A stretch of DNA of 64,000 nt from Gossypium raimondii (GCF_025698545.1 NC_068575.1:55189980-55253979), one strand, 5' to 3'; numbered from the stretch's first letter, positions 25,661 to 39,789 are shown. Translations and numbers: made by a program. The notes: generated from the sequence alone by a model not told the origin.

Positions 25661-25990
25661 AACGGTGCCAATTCAACTTAATGTTTATGAGGTGTGTGGT
25701 ATTTTTGTAGGCAAGGGGATAGAGAGAAAGGTAAAGTAGGGATGATCTTCTTAACCTTTTTGTCTGGGAAACGGGCTTAGAAACTCACACAAGCCTGTCC
25801 ATAGTTCCTTCCCATGTTATCCTAGGGAACGCTGTAGCTTTAAACTCATTCATGTTCTGTGTCAATAAAGATGAAGGAACGGTCCAAATAACATGATTTA
25901 TGTACTTCTGCATAAAAGTTGAGAAGCAATTTCTAAGCCTTTTCTGCGATATTGATTGCGTTATTTCTGTGGTGTTGTAGAACATTTTGA
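25661..25990 (+). other. Probable 3'UTR of ADNT1
   Basis: Non-repetitive sequence downstream of the stop. AATAAA-type signals occur (for instance GTCAATAAAGATG near 25861), so the poly(A) site is plausibly here. No transcript data. Confidence 0.4.
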
Positions 25991-28900
25991 TCTCAATAAG
26001 TTGTTTGATTGAGCTTCAGCATGAAATGAAACTCAGCTTTAGTAGTTAAAGAAAGGGTCACGTTAGTTGATAGATTTCCTACTACGTTATGGATCAGCAT
26101 GCATCTGGTTGTTCATCTGCCGCTCCAATTCAACTTGTTTGCATTTGATGTTTGGGATGATGTATGTGCTGCTTCTAGTCTAGGTCATATCTATAATCTT
26201 TCCCCATTTTTAGTAATGGTGTCATTGTCTCTTATTTCATTCCCTTAAAATTTGTCTTGCACTGGTGGTTATAGTGCTATGATAACAAAAGGTGTTAAAA
26301 TGGAATCTCAGACCCCAATATTTTCTTTTTATTGATGATTAGATTTTGACAATTAGATATGATAATGTAATGGGTTTGGTTTTGAGTGTTTTTAGGTTTA
26401 ACTTGGTTGATAATATTTGGACGATGTCAAATTGATAATATATTTGCTACTTCAGAACATATATATTTATATTTAGTACACTATTCATTGGAGTGATTTT
26501 ATACAAGTCGAGTTGAAAAAGTCGCCTACTTTCTAGAATGCAGTAAAAAAAAAATCTAGTTTTTTTTGTGCTTTCTAACTCTGTAGTATTGAAAAAAATT
26601 CAGTCGCATGTCAAATATTAACAAAAAAAAAAACAGGGTTTGTTTTTGTAGGCTGTTAAAAGGTCACGTCAACATGTTAAATAATTATCTATAATTTTAT
26701 GCTTAATTTTATTATACATCCTAAGAGACTAAATATCATTTAATAAAACATTGTATTAATAGTATATTGAATCATTTCTGAAAAAGAATATACTAAATAA
26801 CTTCTTTTTAAATATTAATTCTGAAAACTTAAACAATATCGTGTTCTGTATTAGGAAAACTTTCTGAATAACGAACATTCTACAAACACTATACTAAATG
26901 ATTACTTTTGTCGTGCTATGTACTTAGAAAACAGAGACGTCTACTGAGAACAGAATGTTTAATGGGATAAAGAAAATCATTGATTTTTCTCTTTTAGAGG
27001 AAATATTTGAGTACGAGCATTCATGTGACCTGCCAAACCCGTACCTCCTTTTTGTTCACCAAACCTAAAAGCCACAAGAATCAAATTGGAGTTAATGGCA
27101 AAATTAGTAATAAATATGTAATTATATAGATAATATAATATATATTTTTTGAAAATGAATATGTAACTATACAGTTTCACAAATAATTTTAAAATATTCT
27201 TATGTGTATTTATTTTTTAATATTTTACCGTACTTTTTGTAAGACATGTGTCAATCCTTGACCTTATTTGTGAAGTCTAAAAACTCTATTGACAATGCAC
27301 CAAATAAAGTTGTTTTCTGTTTTCATGTTTTTACAAATTTACTTTCTTAAAACAAATCATGGGTATAAAATTTAGATATTAACAATTCCAACATGGATGC
27401 AATTTTTAAAAAAGTTATGTTGATCAAATAAAATATTCTTGTTTGTGATTTCTATTCCAATGAGAAAATTGCTAATTTAAGTTTACTAAATTTGATTTTT
27501 ATAAAAATCAAGAGATATGTTTATTTCTTATTTTTAGTTCTTTTAATATAGCTGAAGCTTTGACAAAACAGCGCACAAAGTTTTAAAATTCTCCTATCGG
27601 TCTATTATTTTGGGAGGAGATTTACTATACTAGATGAGGGTGAAATTCTCAATATGATTATCCAACATGTAAAGAGGTATGAGAAAGAGGCAACAAATGC
27701 ACTTGCCAATGAAATAAAAATGAGGAGAATATTCTTATGCAATTCATCAGATCTTTATGAATGATGTTATGAACTTAAAATAGTTTCATCTGATGGTTAG
27801 AAATTTGTGTAAAATTAATGAGGTTTACATCATGTTTTGCATATATTAATAGAGTTTTGGTTGCAAGCTAGCTACTATTAAAATTATGGACCAGAAATAT
27901 CTTCATTTGGGAAGCTTTCAACATATAATTCTATTAAGTTATTATTCTTGTTTGCGAGTGCTCTCTTTGTTCGTTATGAGACTTGTTCTATCAAGTTATC
28001 AAGAATATGCAAATAAACTACTCCAACAAGTCACCTATATACTTTTCAGTTTCATCATTTCACATTGTATTAGCTTATCAAAAAGCGTCACGTAGAGGAC
28101 TCAACTCAGCTCTCCTACCCCTTAGCAAGAGGACTCTCTGCCACTCAAGATACCAACTTATTCCTTCAATCTACGCTTTCCTTAGTATCCCTTTTTCCTT
28201 CCTACTTGACCAATCTTTTCCTTCATCACCATTATCTCCACGTTCTGCCTCTCCACCCCTATTAAATGAACTACCCCAGCCTTCACGTCTATTTCTTGAT
28301 AAAAAAATAATCACAATATTACCACTAACAAGACAATATATTAAAATATTATAATCATATAAATAATATTCAGTAACAATATCTCAAAACCTTATTATAC
28401 TTCTTATTACTAGTGCTTTTCAGAGAGATAAACAGTTAACCATAAAATATATTCTATTTTTACGAGTGGAGATAGAATCCCTAATCATATGATTAAGGAT
28501 AATGTGAACAACCACCCTATGATACTTCATGATTATTTAAACTCTTAATACCGTTAACATAAAAGAATGAAGGAGAATACAACACTTCCAACTTGGTCAC
28601 TCGGAGGAGAATGTCGTATTCCACATTCTTCGATTATTGGCCACAAGGCTGTCCACAGTTTTCACCACCTCACCTAATTGAGGAAGTATCACCATTAATC
28701 TTGATAACATGAATGGGGGATTCCAACTATTTTTTCTAATTCAAGATGTTTTTTTTTATGTTGATTTTAAAATGGTTAAATTTTAAAATTATATGTAAAT
28801 TTTATTTTAATGTGTAATATTATATAAGAAATTTAATTTTGTATGTTTTATATATGAAATTTTAATTTAATTTAATTTAATTTTCACAAATTACTAATAT

Positions 28901-29180
28901 ATTTATCGATATAACATCATTTTAAGTTTATATATTATATACACAAATAGTTATATTTATTTAATATAAAATAATATTATGTATTTATTTATTTAAATGT
29001 GTCCAATTGAATCAAGATTAATGTTTCACGGATACATTTGAATCACCATACAAAATTCATGTATGTAATTGTACCAATTTGATGTTAATTTATCAAATTA
29101 CACTAAAATCAAAATTCATATATATTTTCAAGAATTATCCTTTTAAAATCATGAAAACTAATTATTTTCAAATTCCTAGT
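25991..29180. other. AT-rich intergenic DNA, no gene
   Basis: No supportable gene. Around 27550-27660 a short stretch (AEALTKQRTKF) faintly recalls the end of a Copia-type polyprotein followed by a purine-rich tract; if real it is only a fossil scrap. The 123-codon frame at 27983-28354 has no recognisable domain. Confidence 0.45.
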
Positions 29181-29747
29181 TAGAGGTGTTCATGGGCCGG
29201 GTCGGGTTAGGACCGGGCCTAAGCATGATATTAATATAATTTATGTTTGCCCAAGGCCGGCTCGACTTGAGATGTGTGCTTAAAATTTTGCCTAAACCTG
29301 TCCATATTTGTAAAAGACTAACCCAAGCCCATTTTAGGCCCGCCCATATTATTTTTAATTTTTTTAAAATATTTATTTATATTATATTATTATTTAATAA
29401 TTTTATACATTTTTTATTTATTGAAAATTTTTATATAGTCATTTTAACATTATTTTTAATGTTTATATTAGAGTAGTATTATATATTTTGTATAAGTTTT
29501 ATTTTTTTAATGTGTTCTAAATTACATAATGTATAAAAACAACATAATATAAAGTATTATAAATTTAAAAATAGATTGGGCCGGGTTCGAGCCTTGAATG
29601 TTCAAGCTCGAGCTCGACTCAAATTTTAAGCATATCTAATTTTTTTACCCAAACTCATTTTTTAAGACCTAAAATTCTTACCTAAACTCTTCTAAATTTT
29701 CGACGGACCTTCATGCCGGATGGATAGCTCGACCCATAAGAATTCTA
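29181..29747. mobile_element. hAT-like MITE, about 570 bp
   Basis: The left end TAGAGGTGTTCATGGGCCG and the inverse complement of the right end, TAGAATTCTTATGGGTCG, are imperfect inverted repeats. The interior has GGGCCGGG and GAGCTCGA motifs, common in this class of plant MITE. Degenerate, probably old. No coding. Confidence 0.5.
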
Positions 29748-29869
29748 TTCCTAAACATAAACTAACTAAATATGATTGGCGGGACTTTTTCCAAAAAGAA
29801 GATGATTGGCCCATGGTTGTCCATAAAACTTTAGGCCCAATGGTATAGTCAAGTTGTATTGCTACACGT

Positions 29870-30330
29870 GCCAGCCGCCAGAGGAGGGCCTACAATCTAC
29901 GTGGTTCGTTAAGAACAACTCGTTCCTGTGTTGCCCGACAGTGCATCGCGAAATTCGCAAATAAACAACCGCCATTGGATTGTAACAGAATTACAGAAGC
30001 ACCCCTACAACGGTTTTGCAGCATAAAGTATCCAACGCTTTGTGAGGCTATCCACAAACTAGCCGTGTCTCCATCGCCTTTGTTCGGATGTGTGTCAAAC
30101 GCCTGCATGTTCGCCACGTGTTCCGTCTTCTCTCGTCACTGTGCTTTAACAGCGCCGACAATGGGGGAGCCTTCGATGGCAGGTTTGCTAATAATTAACA
30201 AAACCAGTGGCATTTACATTTCTAAGAGATTCCAAACCCTTTATTATTTATTATCTTTTATTTTGACTAAAAGATTTTTGCAGGGAAAAATATCGTGGCT
30301 GCTGTTTCATCCTTACATTTGAGACGGCTC
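29870..30330. other. GC-richer island of unknown nature between ADNT1 and SPA1
   Basis: Noticeably higher GC than the flanks, with open frames on both strands (+ 29975-30322, 115 codons; - 29890-30117, 75 codons). Neither product is recognised. It could be an exon relic, part of the SPA1 promoter or an unknown small gene. I favour relic or regulatory DNA. Confidence 0.35.
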
Positions 30331-31170
30331 TGAGCTCAGCGAAGTCGTTGAAGCAACCCAGTTGTCTTTAATTTTTCCCATAGAAAAAGAGAACCGATCC
30401 AATAAATTTCACCTTTTTTTTTCTTTCTAAAAAGAATAATTAAAATAAAAAATCTTGAAAATTCGCGGACCAAACAAAATTGAATCATTTTAATTTTGAT
30501 TAACTTCAAAATTAAAAAAACTTAAAAAGGAAAAAAAATAAAGAATATCTAGGAGACACCGAAAAGACGTTGTTCTGTTTCCGACTCAGCTTTGGTATGT
30601 CTAATAACTGAGAAGATATTATTAATATTATTATTCTTTTACATACCCCAAATTATAATTTTTTATAATATTTCTTGTTTCCATTTCTGGCAAGTTTTTC
30701 TTTTATTTTCTTTTCTTGGTTGGATTTGAGAGTAACTGTTAACTGCTCTCTGCTAAAAAGCTGAATTGCCCTTGGTCCTAGATGTGTAAGTTACTTCTTC
30801 TGGTTTTTCAATTTCGACTTTGATAGTTTGGGAAGAGATTTTCATGTGATAAAGGTGGTTTTTATTTTAATTTTTTAGACACCCAATTTCCTTTTTTGTT
30901 TGTTTGTTTGTTTGTTGAAGTTGAAATTGAATTTATTTGCTTCAGTATTGAGATTTGAAATGATGCATTGAATAGAAGATAACTTGTTTTAATATATGAT
31001 TCAACATCCAATTGTTTTTTCTTTTTGTGTAGATACAATAAATTTCTAGCTTTTGGCAGCCCTTTATCTTTCATTATATGTGTTGTTTGTAGTTCTTATA
31101 ATAATGTGTAGAGTAAAAACAAAAACAAAACAGAAATGATTGAATTGGGTTTTATTTGGAATTGGATAGT
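30331..31170 (+). promoter_or_regulatory. Upstream region and likely 5'UTR of the SPA1-like gene
   Basis: AT-rich with pyrimidine tracts and (GTTT)n at 30898-30915. A 5'UTR intron is plausible (TGTAG at about 31032), but no donor could be fixed. No gene. Confidence 0.35.
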
Positions 31171-34100
31171 ATGGAACGAGATGGGCAAGAAATGGCGGCC
31201 AATGAATTACCAGAGACTGCTGAATTCAAAAGAAAGGACTTAATTTTTCCTTTGAAATCAGAAGGTCACATTTTGATGGAATCGCTAATGAATGGTTTGA
31301 GTCGCTTTGCACCTCAATATCCTGGGACTTCTATGAATGAGACCGAGACCGAGACTGGTATAATAGTCGAAGAATTGACTGTGGAAAACTATAAGAGCTC
31401 AACTTTAAGTTTAACCAAGAACTGGAACAACTTAAGGCAGGGTCAGAGGGAACGAATGTATCATAATCAAAGGCTGGAACACGAGTTTTTAGATGATGAA
31501 AACGCAAACCATGTCTTGTTGAGAGCAAAAGAGCAACTTGCAAGAATGTCTTATGAGAACCATAAGAGCAAGGATATTGACCAGACGACAGGGGGAATGG
31601 CTCTGCATTTGAAGGCTACTGATGACCACTTGGGTACCTCGAGCAATTCATTGTCAGTTGCAGCTGCTCGGTTGAAAATGTCATCTAGGCCTAGCTTTTC
31701 TCAGTTATTTGTCAAGAAAGGTATGAAAGGAAAGGACATTATCAGAAGAGACCCACATGACCAGCCTTGTTTACTTGGGATTGATAGGTCTACTACTGAC
31801 CCTTGCCCCAATGCGATTAGTTTGAGGGAATGGCTAAAACTAGGGAGTCGAAAAGAGGATAAAGTTGAAAGCCTGATTATATTCAGGCAGATTGTGGAGC
31901 TGGTGGATTCAGCACATTTGCAAGGAGTTGTCTTGCAAGACTTACGACCATCCTGTTTCTGTTTATTACCACCTAATAGGGTAATCTATACTGGTCAGTC
32001 TGTCAAGCAAGGACTAGAGTCTGCAGTAAATAATGATTTGAAGAGGAAAAGGGACCTGGAACAAGGTATGAATGCTTCCAATTGCAGACGAGGTACAAAG
32101 AAGCTAAAGCACAATGAGAACATGCAACCTCCTGGATACAAAACAGAATTCGCCTCTCCTCATGGATCCAAGACCGAGATGCAAAAAAATATTGGCTTTT
32201 ATACATCTATTAAGCAACATTCTACCTCATTTCTCAACCAGCCTCCAACTTTCCACTATGCTACACCATCTGTTGTGCAGTCTATTTCTGCAGCTATACA
32301 AATGGAGGAGAGGTGGTATGCTTGCCCCGGGGAGCTCAATGGAAGAAGCCTTACATTTTCATCAAATATATATAGCCTTGGGGTTTTCCTTTTTGAGGTG
32401 AGGAGCTTTATTAGTCTTTCATATTTGTTAATACTTCCGGTTTCCTTCTTTGCTTTTCTCTGCATAGAATATGATGCATTTTAACCCTGTATTAGCTATT
32501 AGGTCAACCATACTAAGAGTATAAGTCTTGTTTTTGCGTCTTTGAACCATAGATTTTATTGATCTGAGATATTAGGGTGAATCATTTAAGACCGTAACAT
32601 TAAAGTATGTGAAAAAACTCCAATCCCTGAATCCTTGCACATCTTGATTTTTCATCACTTCAGGGGTAGGTATTATGTTGTAATGGCTTATCCATTGTTA
32701 TATTAATTGATGATTGAAACTGAACCAATAAAAAGGGCACTGAATGTAGTACTGCAATTTGTGCCTATTAGGGAAAAGGGGGAAAGGAAAAATGTGATTC
32801 ACAAAAATTTGGGACAATATAGATTGTACTCTCTCACTAATGGGCGAGACATTCTTCCTCACATGATCTGGTGCCCTTTTTGTGTATTTGTCTCTTTGCA
32901 CGTGTCATTGAGAGAGTAACCTTAAAACCGCTAATCACATGAATCTTGACTTTTACAGTATAGAGTAAGTTGGAACAAATTAATGCTTCCTAGTACTGAT
33001 GCTTCCTTTGAGATAGGGTCCAATACTTGAATCTTTATAATCTAAAAGTTATGTTTATTACAACCCGATGCTGTGTATTTCCCCAGTACCTGAGCATGCT
33101 TTCAACCCATAACTTCTCTAGAATGCATCTGAAAAGGTTTTCCATTAAACACATCTGGTTTGCCATTAAGCATCTGGTTCGAATATATCTCAGTTGCTAT
33201 ACTTTTCACTGTAGAGTTGATAGGCTATCGTTTCTACTAATGCGGGCTGTTTCTATCAGTTGCTATATTGTTTTGAATCAATGGAGCAGCATTCTGCAAT
33301 GATGTCAGACTTGAGCCAGCGGATTCTTCCACCAAATTTCCTTTCAGAAAGTCCCAAGGAAGCTGCCTTTTGTCTTTGGCTTCTTCATCCTGGACCTCTC
33401 TCTCGTCCAACAACTAGGTATCCATGAATCTTTTATTACCGGTCATCAGCTGCAATAACTACTAGTTATATAGCAGTTTTGTTTACTATAAGCTGTCATT
33501 TTATATTTTGAATTGCAAGAAAAACAATTCAGATAGAAGTTAGTATATGTTGTAAAATTCACTACTCGGGTCTATCCTTTTCTAGCCTGCACATTAGTAA
33601 TTGTTTTTTTACTTTACTGTCATTTCCTGACTCGCTAAATAAAATGACGTCATTACAATTCCAAGTGCTTCTACTTCATTTTGTTGGTATGTAGATTATG
33701 TACTCTACTGCAATGCATTAAGATTTAATGTAGATTCTTTTTGTTTTAGTCCTTTAAGAACATTTAAATTCTGTACAAAAACAGGGAAATCTTGCAGTCT
33801 GATTTATTTTGTGGATCCCAAGAAAAGATTAGCGGGAATAATTTATCAGAATCTCCTGGTAATGATGTTGCTGTATCAGAGATATTACTACATTTTCTAA
33901 CTAAACTAGAAGAACAAAAGCAGAAGCGTGCCTCCAAATTGATGGAAGAGATTAGGTTCTTAGAAGAAGATATTAAGGAAGCTAAGAGAAGGCAAGCATT
34001 AAGGACATCCTCAGTTTTCCCTCAAATACAAAATGGATTTCCTGATGCAGGAAAAAAGTGGATGCATTCTGAAAATCCTGGAACTTCAGTTGCTCATTGT

Positions 34101-36136
34101 GTACCAAATTTGAAGTCAGATGTAAATGATGGATGGTTGTCGAAAAATATCTGGCAACTCGAGCATGCCTACTTCTCCATGAGATCCCAAATCCACTCTT
34201 CTGAAACTGCTGCTGCAGCAGTCTCTGACAAAGACTTACTGAAGAAACGAGGCAAGTTGTCTGAGTCACAAAGTGAGAATGGAAAGCTGAGAATGAATCA
34301 GAAATCTATTGATCCCCTTGGGAGCTTTTTCAAAGGTTTGTGCAAGTTTGCTTGCTATAGCAAGTTTGAAGCCTGTGGAACAATAAGAAATAGAGACCTT
34401 CTAAACTCTGCAAATGTGATATGCACTCTTAGTTTTGACCGTAATGAGGATTATATTGCTACTGCTGGCATATCAAAGAGAATCAAGATTTTCGAGTTCG
34501 ATGCATTCATGAATGATTCTATTGATATCCACTATCCCGTTGTTGAGATGTCAAACAAGTCAAAGATTAGCTGTGTGTGCTGGAACAACTACGTAAAGAA
34601 TTATTTGGCTTCAACTGATTATGATGGCGTTGTCCAGGTAAATACTTGAAAGATACCTTGATGTGCATGTTGGTCAAATAAGGCATTCAGGTGTTATCCC
34701 AACAACATTATATATAGCAATATATTTGTTAGATGTATATGATCTATCATCGGTTTGGTACTGTTCCAGTAGACTGGTAAATTCTTTTCATGATCAATGT
34801 TGTAGTTATTTTTTATGCATTTTATTGACATCTATACCATTTGCCTCAACGTTGGATTATGTTTGGCTCTATTGCATCGAAGAGTAATTGCAACTACTGA
34901 ACTTCTGTCTAAGCATTCAATTTTCCTTCTGGTTTGTGTTGGAATATGGTATTTTTATTTTTGAATGAAGGTTGTTGCCATGTATTTAATTGATAAAACG
35001 GTGTCTTATGTGTACAGACATGGGATGCGGGAACTGGTCAAGGACTCTGTCAATACAATGAACACCAAAAGAGGGCGTGGTCTGTCGACTTTTCTCAAGC
35101 TGACCCAACAAAGTTTGCCAGTGGAAGTGATGACTGCTCTGTGAAGCTTTGGAGCATTAACGAGGTATGCTTTCCTGCCTCACTTATCACGTAGCATGTG
35201 AAAGTTTTGGTGTTTTCACAAACACCTACATGCTTGCATGCACATGTAAGAGTTTTGGAACAGCAGCTCGTATGTTTTCAGTGAAGCTTATGAAGAAAAC
35301 TTTGATAGCAGAAAAGTTCGCTTGGAACCTTGTGGAGCCCTGCAAATGTCTGCTGTGTTCAGTTCTCTAGTTTCTCTCCGCATCTGTTGGCATTTGGATC
35401 GGCTGACTACAAAGTCTATTGCTACGATCTCCGTCATTCTAGAATCCCCTTGTGCACACTGGCTGCCCATGAAAAAGCTGTTAGCTATGTCAAATTCTTG
35501 GATTCCAACACCCTTCTCTCTGCATCCACTGACAACACCCTGAAGTCATGGGATCTCAAGAAAACTTGCTCGGATGGATCGACCACCAATACTTGCTGCT
35601 TAACCTTTAGTGGCCATAAAAATGAGAAGGTTAGATATTTTCTCTACATCTCTACAAATTTTGAGCATCTGCAATATTTCTGTGTTAACTATTTGTTTTT
35701 TGCTTCATCAGAACTTTGTGGGTTTAACTGTCTTGGATGGATATATAGCATGTGGTTCAGAAACGAATGAGGTAAATATGTTTAATCACAAAAAACAGGT
35801 GCTGAAATCCATGGCTCAATTCTGGATTTTCTCTGTTCTTTTTGTTTATGATCATTGACATTACACATGGTTTGCATGCATATATAACTGAGCCAACACA
35901 GCTGATATCCAAATCTTCTTCTTTTTTTTTTTTTACTTTTGTAGGTCTATTGTTATTATAGATCTCTGCCAATGCCCATCACTTCGTATAAGTTCGGGTC
36001 TGTTGATCCTATTTCTGGGCATCAAACCGGTGATGAAAATGGGCAGTTCGTTTCAAGTGTCTGTTGGAGACAAAAGTCAAACATGCTTGTTGCTGCCAAC
36101 TCAACTGGAAGTATAGAATTACTGAAACTAGTGTGA
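31171..36136 (+). CDS. SPA1: SPA1-like protein (suppressor of phyA-105), kinase-like and WD40, 7 exons
   Basis: SPA proteins bind COP1 and form the CUL4-DDB1 ubiquitin ligase that degrades HY5, CO and other light-signalling factors in the dark; they act in the nucleus. Exons are 31171-32397, 33260-33417, 33785-34637, 35018-35164, 35312-35629, 35712-35771 and 35945-36136, giving 984 residues. Domain order: an N-terminal region with VEELTVENY near residue 66; a kinase-like domain with SLREWLK at about 217 and LQDLRPS at about 255, where the HRD motif is degenerate; a coiled coil at about 493-534 ([17 protein letters not shown]); and WD40 repeats from about 670 to the end, including [12 protein letters not shown] and [11 protein letters not shown]. 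The start is the first ATG in the frame. The long first exon and N-terminus fit SPA1/SPA2 better than the shorter SPA3/SPA4. The frame is intact. Confidence 0.94.
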
Positions 36137-37460
36137 TGAAAACCTTTCCCCAAAATCAGTTCTGCTCAATAACCTGTAATTAGCTTGGTCGTCCTAAAGA
36201 TAGATTACATTTACTTTGAGAAACCCATGATTTGGTTCAATTGCAGAGGCTGAAGGGTAAAAATGAGAGCAAAAACTTGTGCACCAACTTTGAGTCTGCC
36301 TTCAATTGAGTGTGCCCATGCACGCAGTCATATTACTCTCTGGTTTCCTACTAAAACTGCTATGGCCGTTGGAGTATGGCATCTTTACAAGTGCATGACC
36401 ATAAGCCTTAACCACTTGGAATTGGAAGTTAAAGATGACAATACTCTTCTCAGTTGTTGGCGGCCTGCAGATTTATCTCGACTGCTCCTTGTGAACAGCG
36501 TTGCATTTAACTTTAATGGCAACCTTGATGAGGGGTGGCACCAAAAATTTTCTTGGGTTGCAATAGTTCATGAGCAAAAACATTACTGATAGACTTAGTA
36601 GCAGAAGAAGTATGTGCCCCCCCAAGACTTTTGTGTTTAAGAAACATTCAACAATGCTTCTTAGTTCTTAAAGAGTTAGGAGGCATTTTGCTTATTGGTT
36701 TGTAGATATTAGTTCCTTTATGATTAATTCCATAAAGTTTCTCGCTATTGCGAACAAATAGAAAACTAGCCTTTCTGATTGAGAAGTAGTTTGTAGATCT
36801 CTATGGATGTGAGGGACCTTCCCACCATTACAAAATGGAAATCCCTTGAGATTTTAACTGTTATATATGTTTCTATTTGCTGACTATAGTATTGTTGTAA
36901 AGGCCCTTAGACAGCACCTATATACAGTTTGTATGTATTTAATAGCGTCATTAGGATTTGATTATCTTACTTACATGGTTCCTTCTTATTGTATGGAAAC
37001 AAGAATAACCATATAGATTAATTGAGTACAATTATTATATAATTAAAGGTATCCAAAGGAGAAGGTAAAAAACAAAATTGAACTGCTTATTGAACTGGCT
37101 TAAAGAATTTGTATGCTATGTGTTGAGCATTAATGAATTGTTTCTGCTAAAGTTGTAGCAAAAAATGTCTTTGTCTTTCATAAATCAAAGATTATGATTG
37201 TTCAGTACAATTACCAAATTTACAGATGTAAGGTGCAGCCAGTGTAAGCTGACATGTTCCCGCCCTTAAAACTTTGAAAACTCGATTAGCTCTGAGCACT
37301 TGTTCCGAGGATTGTCTGTTTGAATACTATTTTTCCACTCTGTTTCATCTTCAGTTGAACTTTTCTTTCCCTGTAATTGTTGATCTGGCAAAGCATTTCA
37401 TCACTGCAAACTAGATCAAACATTGTTTCTGTGTCTAAGCAATCAACATGTTGAGAAAGG
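36137..37460. other. Convergent 3' region between SPA1 and MLKL copy 1
   Basis: 3'UTRs of SPA1 (+) and the MLKL-like gene (-) must lie here. A 108-codon open frame at 36263-36589 (+) starts inside the duplicated unit and is repeated unbroken at 39793-40119. It has no recognised domain and is probably part of a 3'UTR. Confidence 0.5.
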
Positions 37461-39789
37461 CTAGGAGAGCTCAGAGTCTGAGACATGGCCGGATGATGAT
37501 CTCCGTAGTCTGGGGCTCACTAGGAGCAGCTGGCTTTCTGAACTCATTCTGAAACTGCGGACACGCTGATTCATTGGAGGTCTTGTTGATCTTGCTTTAG
37601 GTGTCACTGGAAAAGAAGACACAGGCTGTCAGCATGAATTCCAATGTTTAAATTTTGACATGAAACGATAATTTGGTGTTGTGCCTTATTGTTTCAAGAG
37701 GAAATGCATGAATGAAAAGAAAATTCGAGAATGTGGTTGATTACCTGGATGTTTTGTTCTAATATCTGCAGATTTCTTCATTGTAGTATTTATCCTAGGC
37801 AGTGGTTCAGGTGAAGGCATGGACCTGTCAGTTGCTGATGTGTATAGCTCATCAGTAGTGACATTTTCATCGCCACTAGCCGAATTTCTGTCGCTTCCCG
37901 ATTCCGAAGTGTCTTTGAGAGGAACTCCTGTTTTGTCCTTTTCCAATACTCTATAAACAAACATCTGAAAAGGGATTTGTGATGTGGATAATGAATTGGG
38001 AGTTTCCCATGTGGGGAATATCCGTTGAAGCCTCATATCAATGTCACAGTAATCCACAAGCGGCTGCGGTAACTCCGACTGACTGTTATAATCAGGGTTC
38101 ATTAGAAGTGACCGTTTTATATACCGAAGAATTCTGCAGATGGATAGGAAGCTAGGCCTTAGATCCGGATCAGCATGCCAACATCTCTTGATCAAGCTTG
38201 TTATAGATTTTGGTGGCTTGAAAGGAAACAGTGGCCTCTCCCCTGCTCTTATGTTTCGGCTCATTTTGTCCCCTTGAAGATGGCCATCTTCGAATGGGAC
38301 TTTTCCAGTAAGAAGCTGAAAGCAAATCATTCCAAAGCTATACACATCTGCTTTTCCAGTGAACTTTAATTTCACTTTACTTCCTGACTGTTCTTGCTCC
38401 TCTAGAACCTCTGGTGCATGCCAAATGAATGACTGTGTTTCATTCTGGTTCGCTGCTCCCCTCTGAGGTATTGAAGACAAGCCAAATCCTGAAACTTTCA
38501 CCTGCATGTACCCTTCCGAAGATGTTCCTCTCAGCTTAACATAAATGCTGGAAGGATTTAAGTCACCATGGTAGATTTTATTTGAGTGTAGATATTCCAT
38601 TCCCCTTGCAATCTGAAGCATTAGATCAACAGTGACCGGAAGACAAAACGATGTTCGCTTTCTTGGGCCGCAAGTTTCTTTTATGCAGTCGCAGAGGCTT
38701 TTATGCGCTAGTTCCATGACCAAAAGGCATTCCTTCTTTTCTTCATCAGTGAATCCACAAAGGAAATGCAGTATGTTTGGGTGGGAAAGAGATAATAATG
38801 AAGAAATATCAGAAGCTACTGCTTCTACATCTCCAATTATGTGTCTCAGAATAAAGCTTTCACCTAACCAGTAAACCTCCTTGTATTGACTCCCATTACC
38901 GAGCCGCCGTCTAACCTGATAGTCCTTCCACCCCAATAGAATCGAACTCGGTAAAAGCTTATCTTTTAAAGATTTTGAACTATCTAAGTTTCTCAAAAGC
39001 AAATCTGCAAGTTTTCTCCTGCTTTCTCAACCTTGAGTTTTCCTTTTCTTGGATTTTGTTTTAAGGATCCATCTATCTTCTTTCCAGACATTGTCAATCC
39101 TATTGCAAAAATCTTGAGTAACAAGATACTGCTTTGCAAATTTCCATTGGAAAAGTTCAGGATCAATCCATTCTTTATGGTACTTATTGGAGTACACCCG
39201 TTTTTTCTTTTGCATTTCATCTTGTTCCCAACCGGACAGTTGGGCTGCAGATTCGATTGCTTCAATGACAACCGGAATGCAGGAAAGCAAGTTACTGATA
39301 TGCAACTCGACGCAGTCAGTATTCTGATAGAGAGTTATGGCTTTAACCCACCAGTCTTTAGATTCCAAGCTTTCCTTGATGTAGGCTTCCCCTTCTTTGA
39401 AAATCCTGTGGAGCTCTCTCAATGGCATTTCAAGAACTTTCCATTTCAAGTTCCTCTCTTCGAATTTCAGGTTATCTTTCATTTCATCTGCTATCGATTT
39501 GTATGCAGAATAAAAAATATCTAGCAACAAAATGCATTGCCTCTGGTTAATTTGGATGTTGTCACGAAAAACCATTAATGCCTTCAAACTTCCTAAAGCC
39601 TCCCCTATCTGCCGAAATTGCTCCATTTTGGTCTAAGACTAGAACAAGGAGGCTCTATCAAAACGGCATATGTAAACAATAGTGCTCATCTTATATACGA
39701 ATTAAAAAGAAGAGGAATCAAATGAAAAACAAGTGAATATTACAGAAACATGATATTGCTTACCATAGAAAAACAGGCCAAACTTGCTT
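36259..39789. repeat. 3.5-kb tandem duplication, copy 1
   Basis: The 3531-bp unit is repeated at 39790-43313. The start is fixed where AAAATGAGAGC begins after GAAGGGT, and the end where AACTTGCTT passes directly into the next AAAATGAGAGC. The two copies are nearly identical over the whole length; differences are nearly all one-base changes in homopolymer length, for example near 36616, 36832, 37070, 37160 and 37260. Confidence 0.97.
37461..39626 (-). pseudogene. MLKL: Plant MLKL-like gene, copy 1, frame disrupted as written
   Basis: Same gene as copy 2: an N-terminal DUF1221/HeLo-like helical region, then a pseudokinase. Exon 1 spans 39626-37745 and exon 2 37606-37461, which ends HVSDSELS; together about 675 codons. 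The N-terminal part (39626 to about 39030) and the kinase-to-C-terminal part (39002 to 37461) are each open but in different frames. Relative to copy 2 there are two length differences, in a TTTTCTCC tract near 39017 and in a T-run near 39060. The C-terminal region, broken in copy 2, is open here. The 5' leader is cut by the duplication junction at 39789, so the native promoter is absent. Either a true recent pseudogene or, more likely, sequence errors in a duplicated or mis-joined locus. Confidence 0.85.

Noticed and set aside
27550-27660. Copia-like polyprotein end
   Set aside because: Only about ten residues of resemblance and no linked LTR or upstream domains; mentioned as a possible fossil scrap, not called as an element.
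39033-39524. 163-codon plus-strand frame opposite the MLKL N-terminus, repeated at 42572-43048
   Set aside because: Antisense shadow of the coding exon; product has no domain and follows the sense codons.
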